Assembly: GCA_022483045.1 (NCBI GenBank)
Contig: JAKVOA010000002.1
Span: 1 to 64,000 of the forward strand
Reading direction: 5' to 3'
Length of the DNA stretch: 64,000 nt
From: Oscillospiraceae bacterium
GTDB lineage: Bacteria; Bacillota; Clostridia; Oscillospirales; Acutalibacteraceae
The notes under the pieces were generated by a model. The model saw only the letters and a program-made list of their open reading frames with translations. It searched no databases and was not told the DNA's origin. The number at the start of each line of letters is the position of its first letter. Position 1 is the first letter of the stretch. Below are positions 42,679-52,000 of the stretch, in pieces. Both the position numbers and the translations under genes were made by a program.

Positions 42679-43875
42679 ATGAATGTACAGGAATTAATTA
42701 ATAAGAGAGCCAAGGCGTGGGAAACGGCAAAGGCATTTCTCGAATCCCACCGCAGCAGCGGCGGCATCCTTTCTGAGGAAGACGGAGCCACCTACGACAA
42801 GATGGAAAAGGAAATCACCGGCCTCACAAAGGAAATCGACAGGCTGAACCGCCAAAAGTCTATCGAAGAACAGATGAGCCAGCCGGTCAATATTCCCCTT
42901 ACCGGGAAGCCAGGTGCCGGAACAGAGAATAAGCCGGAGAAACACGGCAGAGCATCTGACGCCTACGCGAAAGCAATGCTCACAGCCATGCGCAGCGGCT
43001 TCCACCAGGTGTCAGACATTCTGCAGGAAGGCACTGACGCGAACGGCGGTTACCTCGTTCCGGAAGAATGGGACTCCCGCCTTATCGACAAACTCACAGA
43101 AGAGAACATCTTCCGCAGCCTTGCAACGACCATCACTACGTCCGGCGAACACAAGATCAACATTGCGGGCACAAAACCCGCGGCGGCATGGATTGAGGAA
43201 GGCGAAGCGTTGACTTTCGGAGATGCGACGTTCGACCAGATCGTCCTTGATGCACACAAGCTCCACGTGGCCATCAAGGTAACCGAGGAACTGCTTTACG
43301 ACAACGCCTTCAATCTGGAGAACTACATCATTGACCAGTTCGGCAAAGCGTTCGGCAATGCCGAAGAGGACGCTTTCCTGAACGGCAGCGGAACCGGAAA
43401 GCCGACCGGCATCTTTGCGGACAAAGGCGGCGGTGTAACGGCTGTAACCTTAAGTGGTACAAAGCTCGCGACGGATGATATTCTCACCCTGATTTATGCC
43501 TTGAAGCGCCCGTACCGCAAGAACGCCTGCTTTATTCTGAATGACTCCACCCTCGCGGCAATCCGCAAACTCAAGGACAACAACCAGGCCTACATCTGGC
43601 AGCCGTCCTATCAGGCTGGCGAACCGGACAGGCTTTGCGGATATCCGGTGCGTACTTCCGCTTATGCGCCTGCTCTTGAAGCCGGAAAAGCCGCGATCGC
43701 CTTCGGTGATTTCAGCTACTACAACATCGGTGACAGAGGAACCAGAAGTTTTCAGGAACTCCGCGAGCTCTTTGCCGGTAACGGAATGATTGGCTATGTG
43801 GCGAAGGAACGTGTCGACGGCAAGCTCGTGCTGCCGGAAGCTGTCCAGATCCTGAAAGCTGGAGCAAGTGCCTGA
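42679..43875 (+). CDS. HK97-type major capsid protein
   Basis: A 398-aa capsid subunit. An N-terminal helical delta-domain (about 1-100: AFLESHRSSGGILSEEDGAT) is removed by the protease. The mature HK97 fold follows: GGYLVPEEWDSRLIDKLTEE (about 125), DTNINIAGTK-like stretches and FGDFSYYNIGDRGTRSFQEL (about 340). Start ATG 42679 has AGGAGG 8 nt upstream. Since no tail genes follow, the capsid may be filled for use with another phage's tails. Confidence 0.94.
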   Translation: MNVQELINKRAKAWETAKAFLESHRSSGGILSEEDGATYDKMEKEITGLTKEIDRLNRQKSIEEQMSQPVNIPLTGKPGAGTENKPEKHGRASDAYAKAMLTAMRSGFHQVSDILQEGTDANGGYLVPEEWDSRLIDKLTEENIFRSLATTITTSGEHKINIAGTKPAAAWIEEGEALTFGDATFDQIVLDAHKLHVAIKVTEELLYDNAFNLENYIIDQFGKAFGNAEEDAFLNGSGTGKPTGIFADKGGGVTAVTLSGTKLATDDILTLIYALKRPYRKNACFILNDSTLAAIRKLKDNNQAYIWQPSYQAGEPDRLCGYPVRTSAYAPALEAGKAAIAFGDFSYYNIGDRGTRSFQELRELFAGNGMIGYVAKERVDGKLVLPEAVQILKAGASA

Positions 43876-43915
43876 ATCAACTGATTCATAAGCAAAACAG
43901 AGGCGGTGACACATC

Positions 43916-44191
43916 ATGCTGATTACACTGGATGAAGCAAAGCTTTATCTGCATATTGACTCTACAGATGAGGATTCCATGATAACGGGATTTATAGAAA
44001 CAGCGGAGAAACTATGCATGAATATCGCACGTGTAGACGAAACGGGGCTTCTTGCTTCAAAAGAAACCGCGCGGATTGCGGAGCTTTACGCGGTGGCCTA
44101 TCTGTACGAAAACCGGGAAAACGCAGATTTCAAGGAGCTGACTTCCATGCTCCGTGCCATCCTTTTTGGCATCCGCAAAGACACGTTTTAG
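43916..44191 (+). CDS. head-tail connector protein (gp6-like)
   Basis: A 91-aa all-helical connector: MLITLDEAKLYLHIDSTDED, then MITGFIETAEKLCMNIARVD and IAELYAVAYLYENRENADFK. It matches HK97 gp6/DUF3168-type connectors that extend the portal on the outside of the capsid. ATG 43916 has GAGGCGG upstream. It is one of only two connector genes present; in complete phages tail completion and tail tube genes would follow. Confidence 0.88.
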   Translation: MLITLDEAKLYLHIDSTDEDSMITGFIETAEKLCMNIARVDETGLLASKETARIAELYAVAYLYENRENADFKELTSMLRAILFGIRKDTF

Positions 44192-44202
44192 GAGCGCCTG
44201 CC

Positions 44203-44562
44203 ATGAGATACAAAATGCACATCAGTGAACTGCGGACCTTAATCCGCATTCAAAGGAAAGTGGTCACCGGCACAGGTATTCACAAAACGACCGACTGGAT
44301 TGACCTTGGAAACCTGCTTCCCACTGACCCGCCCCGTTATCTGCGGTGCAAATGGTATCCTTTGGGCGGAACCGAAGCGTGGATTGCCCAGTCCGTCCAG
44401 GTGATTGACGCGGCGAATGTTGTTTTGCGGTATAATCCGCTGATTACCGCTTCCTGCAGGCTGATCCGTGGCAGCATTGTTTATACCATCATCGACCCGA
44501 TGGATCCGGACCAGCACCGCGAATGGACAGCTTTTAAAGTCAAGGCTTCTTTAAGCGTTTAA
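44203..44562 (+). CDS. head closure / head-tail adaptor protein
   Basis: A 119-aa protein MRYKMHISELRTLIRIQRKV, then TTDWIDLGNLLPTDPPRYLR and ASCRLIRGSIVYTIIDPMDP, with the barrel-type pattern of the SPP1 gp16/HK97 gp7 head-closure family. ATG 44203 is internal to a longer frame; GGAGCG lies 8 nt upstream and supports it. It is the last structural gene of the element, closing the portal. The terminator at 44582 follows directly. Confidence 0.85.
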   Translation: MRYKMHISELRTLIRIQRKVVTGTGIHKTTDWIDLGNLLPTDPPRYLRCKWYPLGGTEAWIAQSVQVIDAANVVLRYNPLITASCRLIRGSIVYTIIDPMDPDQHREWTAFKVKASLSV

Positions 44563-44581
44563 TCCTTTCAGAAAGCTTTTG

Positions 44582-44612
44582 AGCGGTCGTCCATACGGGC
44601 GGCCGCTTTTTT
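44582..44612 (+). terminator. intrinsic terminator closing the capsid operon
   Basis: AGCGGTCGTCC-ATAC-GGGCGGCCGCT forms an 11-bp stem with two G-U pairs, then a run of five to six T. It stands exactly at the point where tail genes would be expected, so the transcript of the morphogenesis module ends with the head-closure gene. Confidence 0.88.
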
Positions 44613-44640
44613 CATGCACAAATTCAAGGAGGCATGTCTC

Positions 44641-45054
44641 ATGAAAGAATTCTGGAATTCCATACAATTTGTGTTTGCTGCCATCGGCGGGTGGCTCGGC
44701 TATTTTCTCGGCGGCTGCGACGGTCTGCTCTATGCGCTGCTTATCTTTGTCATCTGTGACTACATCACCGGCGTCCTGTGCGCAATTTCAGACAAGAAGC
44801 TCTCATCCGAGGTCGGTTTCAGGGGAATCTGCCGGAAGGTGCTGATTTTTCTGCTGGTCGGAATCGGAAACGTAATTGACGTGCAGGTTCTCGGCCAGCC
44901 GGGCGTGCTCCGGACGGCAATCATCTTCTTTTATCTCTCGAACGAAGGGCTGTCTCTGACAGAGAATGCGGCGCACCTGGGACTTCCGATACCGGAAAAA
45001 CTCAAGACTGTGCTGAAACAGCTCCATGACCGTGATGAAAAGGAGGACAAGTAA
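44641..45054 (+). CDS. phage holin (Bacteriophage_holin_4 type)
   Basis: A 137-aa membrane protein with three to four hydrophobic helices: FVFAAIGGWLGYFLGGCDGL, LLYALLIFVICDYITGVLCA, KVLIFLLVGIGNVIDVQV and IIFFYLSNEGLSLTENAAHL. The pattern CDYITGVL and YLSNEGLSL is diagnostic of toxin-secretion/phage lysis holins. ATG 44641 has AAGGAGGC upstream and lies inside a longer frame. No endolysin gene follows, so lysis would depend on another enzyme or the holin may be a remnant. Confidence 0.9.
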   Translation: MKEFWNSIQFVFAAIGGWLGYFLGGCDGLLYALLIFVICDYITGVLCAISDKKLSSEVGFRGICRKVLIFLLVGIGNVIDVQVLGQPGVLRTAIIFFYLSNEGLSLTENAAHLGLPIPEKLKTVLKQLHDRDEKEDK

Positions 45055-45148
45055 CATAGCTGCCATAGAAATTCATGTATCGGTGTGACAGTGCTATATT
45101 GATTTCAACAGGGTAAAGGCAAATAACATATTGTACAGCATCTACCTT

Positions 45149-45190
45149 GCCTGCGAGTGTTCCTTCATCGGAATGCCCGCGGGCTTTTTT
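45149..45190 (+). terminator. intrinsic terminator after the holin region
   Basis: GCCTGCGAGTGTTCC-TTCATC-GGAATGCCCGCGGGC forms a long stem with a few mismatches or wobbles, followed by six T. Copy D of the CCGCTCAA repeat begins 10 bp later. Confidence 0.75.
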
Positions 45191-45199
45191 GATTTTCTT

Positions 45200-45243
45200 C
45201 CGCTCAAGTCGCTCCTCCATCTCCAGTGAAAAGTGGAGGTGGA
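45200..45243 (+). repeat. dispersed CCGCTCAA repeat, copy D, with SD-sequestering hairpin
   Basis: CCGCTCAAGTCGCTCC, then TCCATCTCCAGTG and AAAAGTGGAGGTGG. CCATCTCC and GGAGGTGG are complementary (one G-U pair), and GGAGGTGG is the Shine-Dalgarno sequence of the gene at 45250. The structure could hold the start site closed. Confidence 0.75.
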
Positions 45244-45249
45244 TAACCG

Positions 45250-45456
45250 ATGACAGAAGAAGCAAAAACGGATCATACCGGATTTTTTACACCGGAAAAG
45301 CTGCAGGGCGATTTTGATTACTACCGCGCTCAGAAAATTGCAGAAACCATGCTCGCAAACGGTCTGATTTCACAGGCTGAATTCAACAAATTAACGGACA
45401 TCAACCGCAGAACTTTCTCCCCTCTGTACGTGGAAATCATGCCGGAAATTGCTTGA
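45250..45456 (+). CDS. small SHOCT-like protein ahead of the recombinases
   Basis: A 68-aa protein MTEEAKTDHTGFFTPEKLQG, then DYYRAQKIAETMLANGLISQ, then EFNKLTDINRRTFSPLYVEI. The ANGLISQAEFNKL core resembles a SHOCT domain. Proteins of this type precede recombinase arrays in clostridial mobile elements. Its Shine-Dalgarno sequence is part of the CCGCTCAA repeat hairpin. It may be a regulator of excision; that is an inference from position. Confidence 0.75.
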   Translation: MTEEAKTDHTGFFTPEKLQGDFDYYRAQKIAETMLANGLISQAEFNKLTDINRRTFSPLYVEIMPEIA

Positions 45457-45482
45457 TAGTTCCGGCATTCAGAGTGATAGAT
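45453..45482 (+). promoter_or_regulatory. TTGATA-N9-TTCWGAGTGATA box, copy 3
   Basis: TTGATA (45453-45458), then TTCAGAGTGATAGAT (45468-45482), same spacing as at 36487 and 37707. It overlaps the stop codon of the small gene and lies 26 nt before the recombinase start, so it probably drives the recombinases. Confidence 0.6.
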
Positions 45483-45507
45483 AGACGTACCAAGAGGAGG
45501 TGAGTGC

Positions 45508-47067
45508 ATGAAAAAGGTCACGAAAATTGAGGAAAACAAAAAGGCCAATTTTCATGGCAGGAAGCTTCGCGTAGCCGCTTACTGCCGTGTTTCGACCGAT
45601 TCTAATGAACAGGCAGAAAGCCTGAAGGCCCAGAAGGAGCACTATGAAAGTTACATCAAGTCGCGCGATGACTGGGAGTTCGCTGGGCTTTATTATGATG
45701 AAGGTATCACTGGCACAAAGAAAGAGAAGCGTCCGCAGCTGCGGAAAATGATGGCCGACTGCAAAGCTGGAAAGATCAATTTCATTTTAACCAAATCCAT
45801 CAGTCGTTTTTCCCGGAATACGGCTGACTGTCTTGAACTGACGCGAAAACTTCTTACACTGAATATTCCCGTTTACTTTGAAAAGGAAGACATCAACACC
45901 GGGGCAATGGAAAGCGAACTGTTCCTTTCTATCCTGTCCAGTATGGCTCAAAACGAATCTGTTTCCATTTCGCAAAATGGCAAATGGTCGGTTCAGAAAC
46001 GATTTGAAAGCGGGACCTTCAAAATCAGTTACCCGCCCTATGGCTATGACTGGAACGGCGAGAAGATGGTTATTAACCCCGCTCAGGCTCAAGTTGTAAA
46101 ACAGATTTTTTCTGAAACGCTGTCTGGAAAAAGCAGCCCTGCCATTGCGAAGGAACTCAATGCCGGGCATATTCCCAGCAGGAGAAGCGGGCATTGGACC
46201 AGTACGACTGTCCGCGACATGTTGACAAACGAAAAATACACCGGCGACTGCCTGTTTCAAAAGACTTATACCGATTCCCAGTTTAACCGGCATCACAATC
46301 GCGGTGAGAAAAACCGGTATTTATTGCAGAACCATCATGAGGCAATCATCAGCCATGAAGATTTCAACATGGCGGCGGCACTCATTCGTGAACGCGCCGC
46401 TGAAAAAGGTGTAGAGAAGGGAAGCCGCAAATATCAGAATCGGTATCCATTTTCCGGGAAGATCATCTGTGGAGAATGCGGCAGCACCTTCAAGAGAAGA
46501 ATCCACACCTGCAGCGATTTCAAATATGCTGCATGGTGCTGCAAAACGCACATTGAGGACAAGAGCAAGTGCTCGATGAAGTTCATCAGAGAGGATGCAA
46601 TTCAGTTTGCCTTTGTCACCATGATAAACAAGCTGGTCTTTGCGCACCGTCTCATTCTGAAGCCCTATGTTGAAACCATCAAAAGTTCATCTTCCGACGA
46701 TGCGGTTCGTCGCGTCCAGAAAATCCAGACGCTTTTGCTGCAGAATGCCGAACAGCGTGAAACGCTCCAGAAACTCATGGCACAAGGATACCTCGATAAA
46801 ATCCTTTACAGCAAAGAAAAGAATGAGCTCCTGATGAAGGCCAACGACCTCCGGACGGAAGCTGATTCCCTGAATAACCGAAAAAGTGAAGGCATCCACA
46901 CGGTTACAGAAGCGACCGCCCTTCTCCATTTTACGGAAAAAGGCGTCATGCTGGATGATTTTGACGGGGTGCTTTTTGAAAAATTCGTTAACCGCATTCT
47001 TGTAAAATCCAGAAATGAACTCTGCTTTGAGATGAAATGCGGTCTGACGCTGACAGAAAGGATTTGA
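45508..47067 (+). CDS. large serine recombinase 1
   Basis: A 519-aa site-specific recombinase. The resolvase catalytic domain (about 18-165) has the nucleophile Ser in [11 protein letters not shown] and Arg residues in [11 protein letters not shown]. It is followed by a recombinase domain (about 180-290: YPPYGYDW, then SRRSGHWTSTTVRDMLTNEK) and a zinc beta-ribbon (CGECGSTFKRR). A coiled-coil C-terminal end follows (about 390-470). Start ATG 45508 has AGGAGGTGAG upstream. It likely performs integration or excision with the two genes that follow. Confidence 0.93.
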   Translation: MKKVTKIEENKKANFHGRKLRVAAYCRVSTDSNEQAESLKAQKEHYESYIKSRDDWEFAGLYYDEGITGTKKEKRPQLRKMMADCKAGKINFILTKSISRFSRNTADCLELTRKLLTLNIPVYFEKEDINTGAMESELFLSILSSMAQNESVSISQNGKWSVQKRFESGTFKISYPPYGYDWNGEKMVINPAQAQVVKQIFSETLSGKSSPAIAKELNAGHIPSRRSGHWTSTTVRDMLTNEKYTGDCLFQKTYTDSQFNRHHNRGEKNRYLLQNHHEAIISHEDFNMAAALIRERAAEKGVEKGSRKYQNRYPFSGKIICGECGSTFKRRIHTCSDFKYAAWCCKTHIEDKSKCSMKFIREDAIQFAFVTMINKLVFAHRLILKPYVETIKSSSSDDAVRRVQKIQTLLLQNAEQRETLQKLMAQGYLDKILYSKEKNELLMKANDLRTEADSLNNRKSEGIHTVTEATALLHFTEKGVMLDDFDGVLFEKFVNRILVKSRNELCFEMKCGLTLTERI

Positions 47068-47071
47068 GTCC

Positions 47072-47563
47072 ATGGGACATACACCATTCGGATACCGGAT
47101 TGAAAACGGAATTGCCGTCGTTGACAAAGAGAATGCCCGGAAAATACGAAAACTCTACACTAACTATCTTTCCGGACTTTCCCTTACCGAAGCCGCTAAA
47201 GAAGCCGGTATCGAAATGTACCACTGCTCTGCAAAACGCATCCTGAGAAACCGGCATTACCTCGGTGATGATTTCTATCCGGCCATTATCAATGCAGATA
47301 CATTCCGGAAAGCAGAGGAAGAGTTGGAAAGCCGTGCTGAGAAGCTCGGCCGGAAGAACAGGAGAAAGGAAACAGTTCCACAGGCACTGCCGACGAGGTT
47401 TTCCGTAAAACCTGCAGAAAAGCATTTTAACGACCCGGTCCTGCAGGCGGAATACCTCTATGGGCAAATTGAAAGCGAGGCAGATTCATGGGAAAAGTCA
47501 TGCTCATTCCTGCAAAAAGGCAGGTCGGAAACAATGAGAGAGCAGAAGAAAATCCACGGCTGA
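47072..47563 (+). CDS. recombinase-like accessory protein lacking the catalytic domain
   Basis: A 163-aa protein consisting only of the recombinase (DNA-binding) domain: [20 protein letters not shown], then [20 protein letters not shown] and [20 protein letters not shown], with a basic tail. No resolvase domain or catalytic serine. It starts 4 nt after recombinase 1 and overlaps recombinase 2 by 76 bp. A compact middle gene of this kind occurs in three-recombinase arrays of clostridial elements, where it may be a directionality or DNA-bending factor; a degraded copy is the alternative. Confidence 0.85.
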   Translation: MGHTPFGYRIENGIAVVDKENARKIRKLYTNYLSGLSLTEAAKEAGIEMYHCSAKRILRNRHYLGDDFYPAIINADTFRKAEEELESRAEKLGRKNRRKETVPQALPTRFSVKPAEKHFNDPVLQAEYLYGQIESEADSWEKSCSFLQKGRSETMREQKKIHG

Positions 47564-49056
47564 GAGTTGCGGCCTACTGCCGGGTCAGCACGGACAGCGA
47601 TGAACAGGCAACAAGCTATGACGCGCAGGTCAAGCACTACACGGAGTACATCCAGAGGAATCCGGAGTGGGAATTCGCAGGCATTTATGCCGACGACGGC
47701 ATCTCCGGCACGAACACCAAGAAGCGGAATGAATTCAACCGGATGATTGACGACTGCATGGCCGGGAACATCGACATGATTATCACAAAATCCATCAGCC
47801 GGTTTGCCCGAAACACGCTGGACTGCCTGAAATACATCCGGCAGCTCAAGGACAAGAACATTCCGGTCTACTTCGAAAAGGAATCCATTAACACATTGGA
47901 TGCGAAAGGTGAAGTCTTGCTGACGATTATGGCCAGCCTTGCCCAGCAGGAAAGCCAGAGCCTTTCGCAAAACGTAAAGCTCGGCCTGCAGTACCGCTAC
48001 CAGCAGGGAAAAGTGCAGGTCAATCACAACCGATTTCTCGGTTATACCAAAGACGAGAACGGCCATCTCATCATTGACCTGGAACAGGCAGAGATTGTAA
48101 AGAGAATTTACCGCGAATACCTTGAAGGCTCCAGCATGGGCAGGATTGCCGCTGGACTTGAAAAAGATGGCATCCTCACCGGAGCCGGAAATACGAAATG
48201 GCACACCAGTACCATCAACAAAATTCTCCGCAACGAAAAGTACATGGGCGATGCCCTGCTTCAAAAGACTTATACGGTCGACTTCCTTACCAAGAAGCGA
48301 ATCAAGAATAACGGCACGGTTCCGCAATACTACGTGGAAGCCGACCATGAAGCCATTATCCCGAAGGACATCTTCATGCAGGTGCAGGAAGAACTGGTCC
48401 GCCGCCGTGTGGTGTATGTCAGCCCTTCCGGCAGAAAAAGAAATTTCTCCTGCAGCCACCCATTCGCGCAGATGGTCTACTGTGGGGAATGTGGAGAGCT
48501 TTACCGCCGGATTCACTGGTACAGCCGGGGTAAAAAATCCATTGTCTGGCGGTGCATCAGCCGGTTGGAGTCCACTTCGGCAAAAGAACCCTGCCACAAC
48601 CGCACGGTGAACGAAACCGTATTGCAGGATGTTTCCGTAAAAGCAATCAATCAGGTCCTTGAAGATAAAGACCACTTCACAAACGCCCTGCAGCAGAATA
48701 TCGCCGCTGCCGTACGGCAAACAGATACCCTTTCACCAGAGGGGATTCAGAGACGGCTGGAAGAACTGCAAATAGAGCTCATCAAAAAAGCAAACAATCA
48801 GGACGATTACAAGGCCATCACAGATGAGATATTCCGGCTCCGGGCACAGAAAAAGCAGTCTGAATCCGAAAACACGCTTCGGGATGAAACCTTAAGCCGC
48901 ATCCGTGAGTTGCAGGAATTCATCGCCGCTCAGCCGACCGAACTCACTGAATTTGACGAGACTCTGGTCAAGCGGCTGATTCAGAAAATCACCGTCTACG
49001 CGGACAAGTTTACGGTGGAATTCAAGTCCGGTGTAAGCGTGAATATAAAAGAATAA
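47488..49056 (+). CDS. large serine recombinase 2
   Basis: A 522-aa serine recombinase: catalytic [19 protein letters not shown] (about 30), [20 protein letters not shown], recombinase domain [20 protein letters not shown], zinc ribbon [14 protein letters not shown] and a C-terminal coiled coil. It overlaps the accessory gene. It is the last gene of the element on the plus strand; the right attachment site should lie in the 30 bp before the convergent restriction operon, near 49057-49085. Confidence 0.93.
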   Translation: MGKVMLIPAKRQVGNNERAEENPRLRVAAYCRVSTDSDEQATSYDAQVKHYTEYIQRNPEWEFAGIYADDGISGTNTKKRNEFNRMIDDCMAGNIDMIITKSISRFARNTLDCLKYIRQLKDKNIPVYFEKESINTLDAKGEVLLTIMASLAQQESQSLSQNVKLGLQYRYQQGKVQVNHNRFLGYTKDENGHLIIDLEQAEIVKRIYREYLEGSSMGRIAAGLEKDGILTGAGNTKWHTSTINKILRNEKYMGDALLQKTYTVDFLTKKRIKNNGTVPQYYVEADHEAIIPKDIFMQVQEELVRRRVVYVSPSGRKRNFSCSHPFAQMVYCGECGELYRRIHWYSRGKKSIVWRCISRLESTSAKEPCHNRTVNETVLQDVSVKAINQVLEDKDHFTNALQQNIAAAVRQTDTLSPEGIQRRLEELQIELIKKANNQDDYKAITDEIFRLRAQKKQSESENTLRDETLSRIRELQEFIAAQPTELTEFDETLVKRLIQKITVYADKFTVEFKSGVSVNIKE

Positions 49057-49085
49057 GAGTAAGCTGTCTTGATAGGCAATTTACC

Positions 49086-52000
49086 TTACAGGTTGAACAG
49101 CTTTTTCATCTCTTCTTCAAGCGTTCCGTTCTTTGCATAATCCAGCGTGTCGCATAGCTTAATATTGTGCTTATCGATATGGATCTCATCACTGAATCCA
49201 AGAATGTACCTTAGGCAAATCCGGTAGATGATTTCTGTCGGTGCACAACCATATACCTGTTTTGCAAAGATATGATTCAATCTTTCCGCATTATCAGGAT
49301 ACAAAACTTTCATACGGTTGCTTTGGTATAGGCGGGTAACAATCTCTGTGATATACATACCCGATTTCATATAAAGGTCAGCAAACGTATTGTTCGGATC
49401 ATCGAAGCACCCGGGATTCTCCTGCTCCAGGCGATCAACCATGTTCTTGACCACACGTTTTGGCGTGAAAATTTGGTTTGTTTTCTGTGGCGGAATATAA
49501 TCAAAGATGTCACCTTTGCTGGTCTCATTAAAGTAATCGGCCAGTTTGGCGCGTTTCTTCATAAATTCCAGAACTGCATCATTAAAGACAACTTCATCAA
49601 ACAGGTGGCCGTCAAAATGTTTCTTGTGTTCCTCGTCTCGAATTCCGTTTCCATTCTCATTCTTTTGGTAGTAGTCGCCGCCATCGCGAAGCATACGGAA
49701 CTCATCAAGTGTTACACCTTTACCGGTCTGCGGATTAACAGTCACTTCCCAGAATACATCTGCTGGTACGAGTGAATCGAAATTTGCCAGTGTCGTATTT
49801 TCATCACCATAGGCCATAAGAAATGCAGGTATGGCACGGGAAAAACCACGCAGGTGATCCCTCACGCTGCCTTCAATAGAATCTTTCTTATTATTAAGTT
49901 TTTCCGTCTCTACTGTTTTGACGATGGTTTCCGCTGCCTTCTTGACGGTTTCATTACTGTGGAGCTTTTGATATATGTTGTTTACCATGCTATTATATTC
50001 TTTAATGCTTCGTTTCTTATATTCTTCAGCAAGCTTTGAGATTTCCGACATGGGAGCGCCTGATTTTTGTGCATCGGCGATTTTGTCTTTACGTTCTTTG
50101 ACAAGTTGGTGATTGCGGATAGCGTAATCACCGTATTCATGGTTGACTACAGTGTCCGTGGTATCCTGAATTTTCCGCTCCATCTGATTCTGTGTAGATT
50201 TTTTCAGGTCATGGCCATACTGCGTTTTTGCTGAGTCTATAAGCGTATTGGCTATAGGCTTGGAAAATTTTTCGCGAAGTTCCTTCAGTTCATCCTTCTT
50301 TGGATCCTTTGTCATCTCAACCTGTTTGGTGATGTCCTCAACTGCAGCTGCCAGCTTTTGATCGACATCCCCATATACTTTGTCTCCGAAAAGCTCGCTT
50401 GCCATGCCGATAACCTGTTCCTTCGGGACTTCCACGTTACCTTTTTCATTAAGATTTAGCTTATCAGCTGTCCCTTCGTCAACCTCGACAGGCGCCAGCG
50501 TCTTGGGTTCCTCAATTGCTTGCATGCCATTGATAAGATCGATGATCTCTTTCGGTGCTCCGAAAATGCCGGAAATGTTGGCAAAAAGGAAGTTGGACAT
50601 GAACCCGCGTTCTACGACTTCCTTAGCATGGATGTGCCGCGGAATCGTGAGAACAGACTCGGCATCCAGTTCTATCATAGATCCCTGGTCATCCTCGCCA
50701 TAAACAGGGAAAAAATTTAGAAGCTCACGGACATGCTTCTTACGCTGGTCGAAGTCTCCTTTGTCGCCCGCTGTTTCAGGAATCAGGTCATTGGCGAACT
50801 TTTCAAATATCGTCAGTGTACGCGCCGGATCAAAGTCAAAGACATAAGCGTTCTGTTTTCTGTAAGAGTTGCCCTGTGCATCATGAAACAGGCACGGATT
50901 TTGAGCGCGGAAAGCGGCCTGCATGTACAGTGCCGGGCTTGCCATGTTCGAAAGCATCAGCACAGCCGTCCACTCCGGGATCGTGACACCGGTCGTCAGC
51001 TGGCCAACAGACAGAGTAATGGTCTTATCGTATTCTTTGATGGCCTTTGTGACACGGTCGAATGCCTTCTCGTTTTCATCATCGTCGTCCAGCTTGCCGT
51101 CGCCTGCTGCAAGAATAATGTGATAATCCTTAAACACAGGATGAAGCTCCAGCTTCTTTGCCAAAGCCTTAGCACTTGCTACGCGATTCAGCAGCCAGAA
51201 CGTATGTTTTAGCTCATTTCGCAGCTCCGGAGTAGAAAACGGGAACTTCTCCTGGCGTGTTAGTGCATCAAGGAACTTGTCCACATCCGCGTCATGTATG
51301 AACTTTCCGGATTCGTTCGTCTTGAAGAACTCATTCAAGTCGAAAGCATATTCTTCAACATCATTGTCTGCAAGCACAATACCCTGTTTTACCTTGTCGC
51401 GGATGATATCCGACTTCTGGTATGTAAACAGACTAAGCCGTGGAAGGTTTTCATACGGGTTCTCAATTTCGCTGGAATCATTCCAATCACGCTTTTTCTT
51501 TTGTTCGTCCGCATATGTCCAGTTGAAAATCGCATCTTCCGCAAATTTGTCATTTGCCAATGCCTTAAACGGCGTACCAGAAAGATGCAACGTCCATTTA
51601 CGCTTAATATGATTGAAAGCGGTATCTGTCTTGTAGGTATCGACACCTTCATGCGCCTCATCTACAATCATAATATCCCAGTTTAAGCCTTTGTCTGCGC
51701 TTACTTCTGACAACTTATCATACTGCCCTCCGAAATAGAGGGAACCTTTCAGATCCTGCAGGCTCACAAATTCGATGCAGCCTTTGGCATGGCTATTTCC
51801 ATCCAGCACTTTGTCAAGATACTCCTGACGGCTCATCACATATTTTTTGTCTTTAATGCCGTCCACGTTGCTGACAAACAGATAGCCGGACTGCGGGCCG
51901 AAAAACGTCTCATAGTCCGAATACCATGAATTTGCAATTGCCGGGCGGTTCGTCACAATAAGAATATTCGTCGCATCAAGCCTTTTGCACAGGTCATAAG

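Larger units (their letters stand above)
23082..49056 (+). mobile_element. prophage-like integrative element with capsid genes but no tail genes
   Basis: A continuous plus-strand run holds replication genes (polymerase, primase, SNF2 and VRR-NUC), packaging (HNH, small and large terminase), capsid formation (portal, protease, capsid, two connectors), holin and three serine recombinases at the right end. There is no major tail protein, tape measure, baseplate, endolysin or CI-type repressor. The recombinases suggest integration by large serine recombinase. The true att sites were not located, so the limits are those of the outermost genes. A capsid-forming satellite or a deletion prophage are the two readings. 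Confidence 0.8.

Noticed and set aside
47458..48720. 420-codon open frame antisense to recombinase 2
   Set aside because: Composition is that of a reverse-complement shadow, and the sense strand has an unambiguous recombinase with catalytic motifs.
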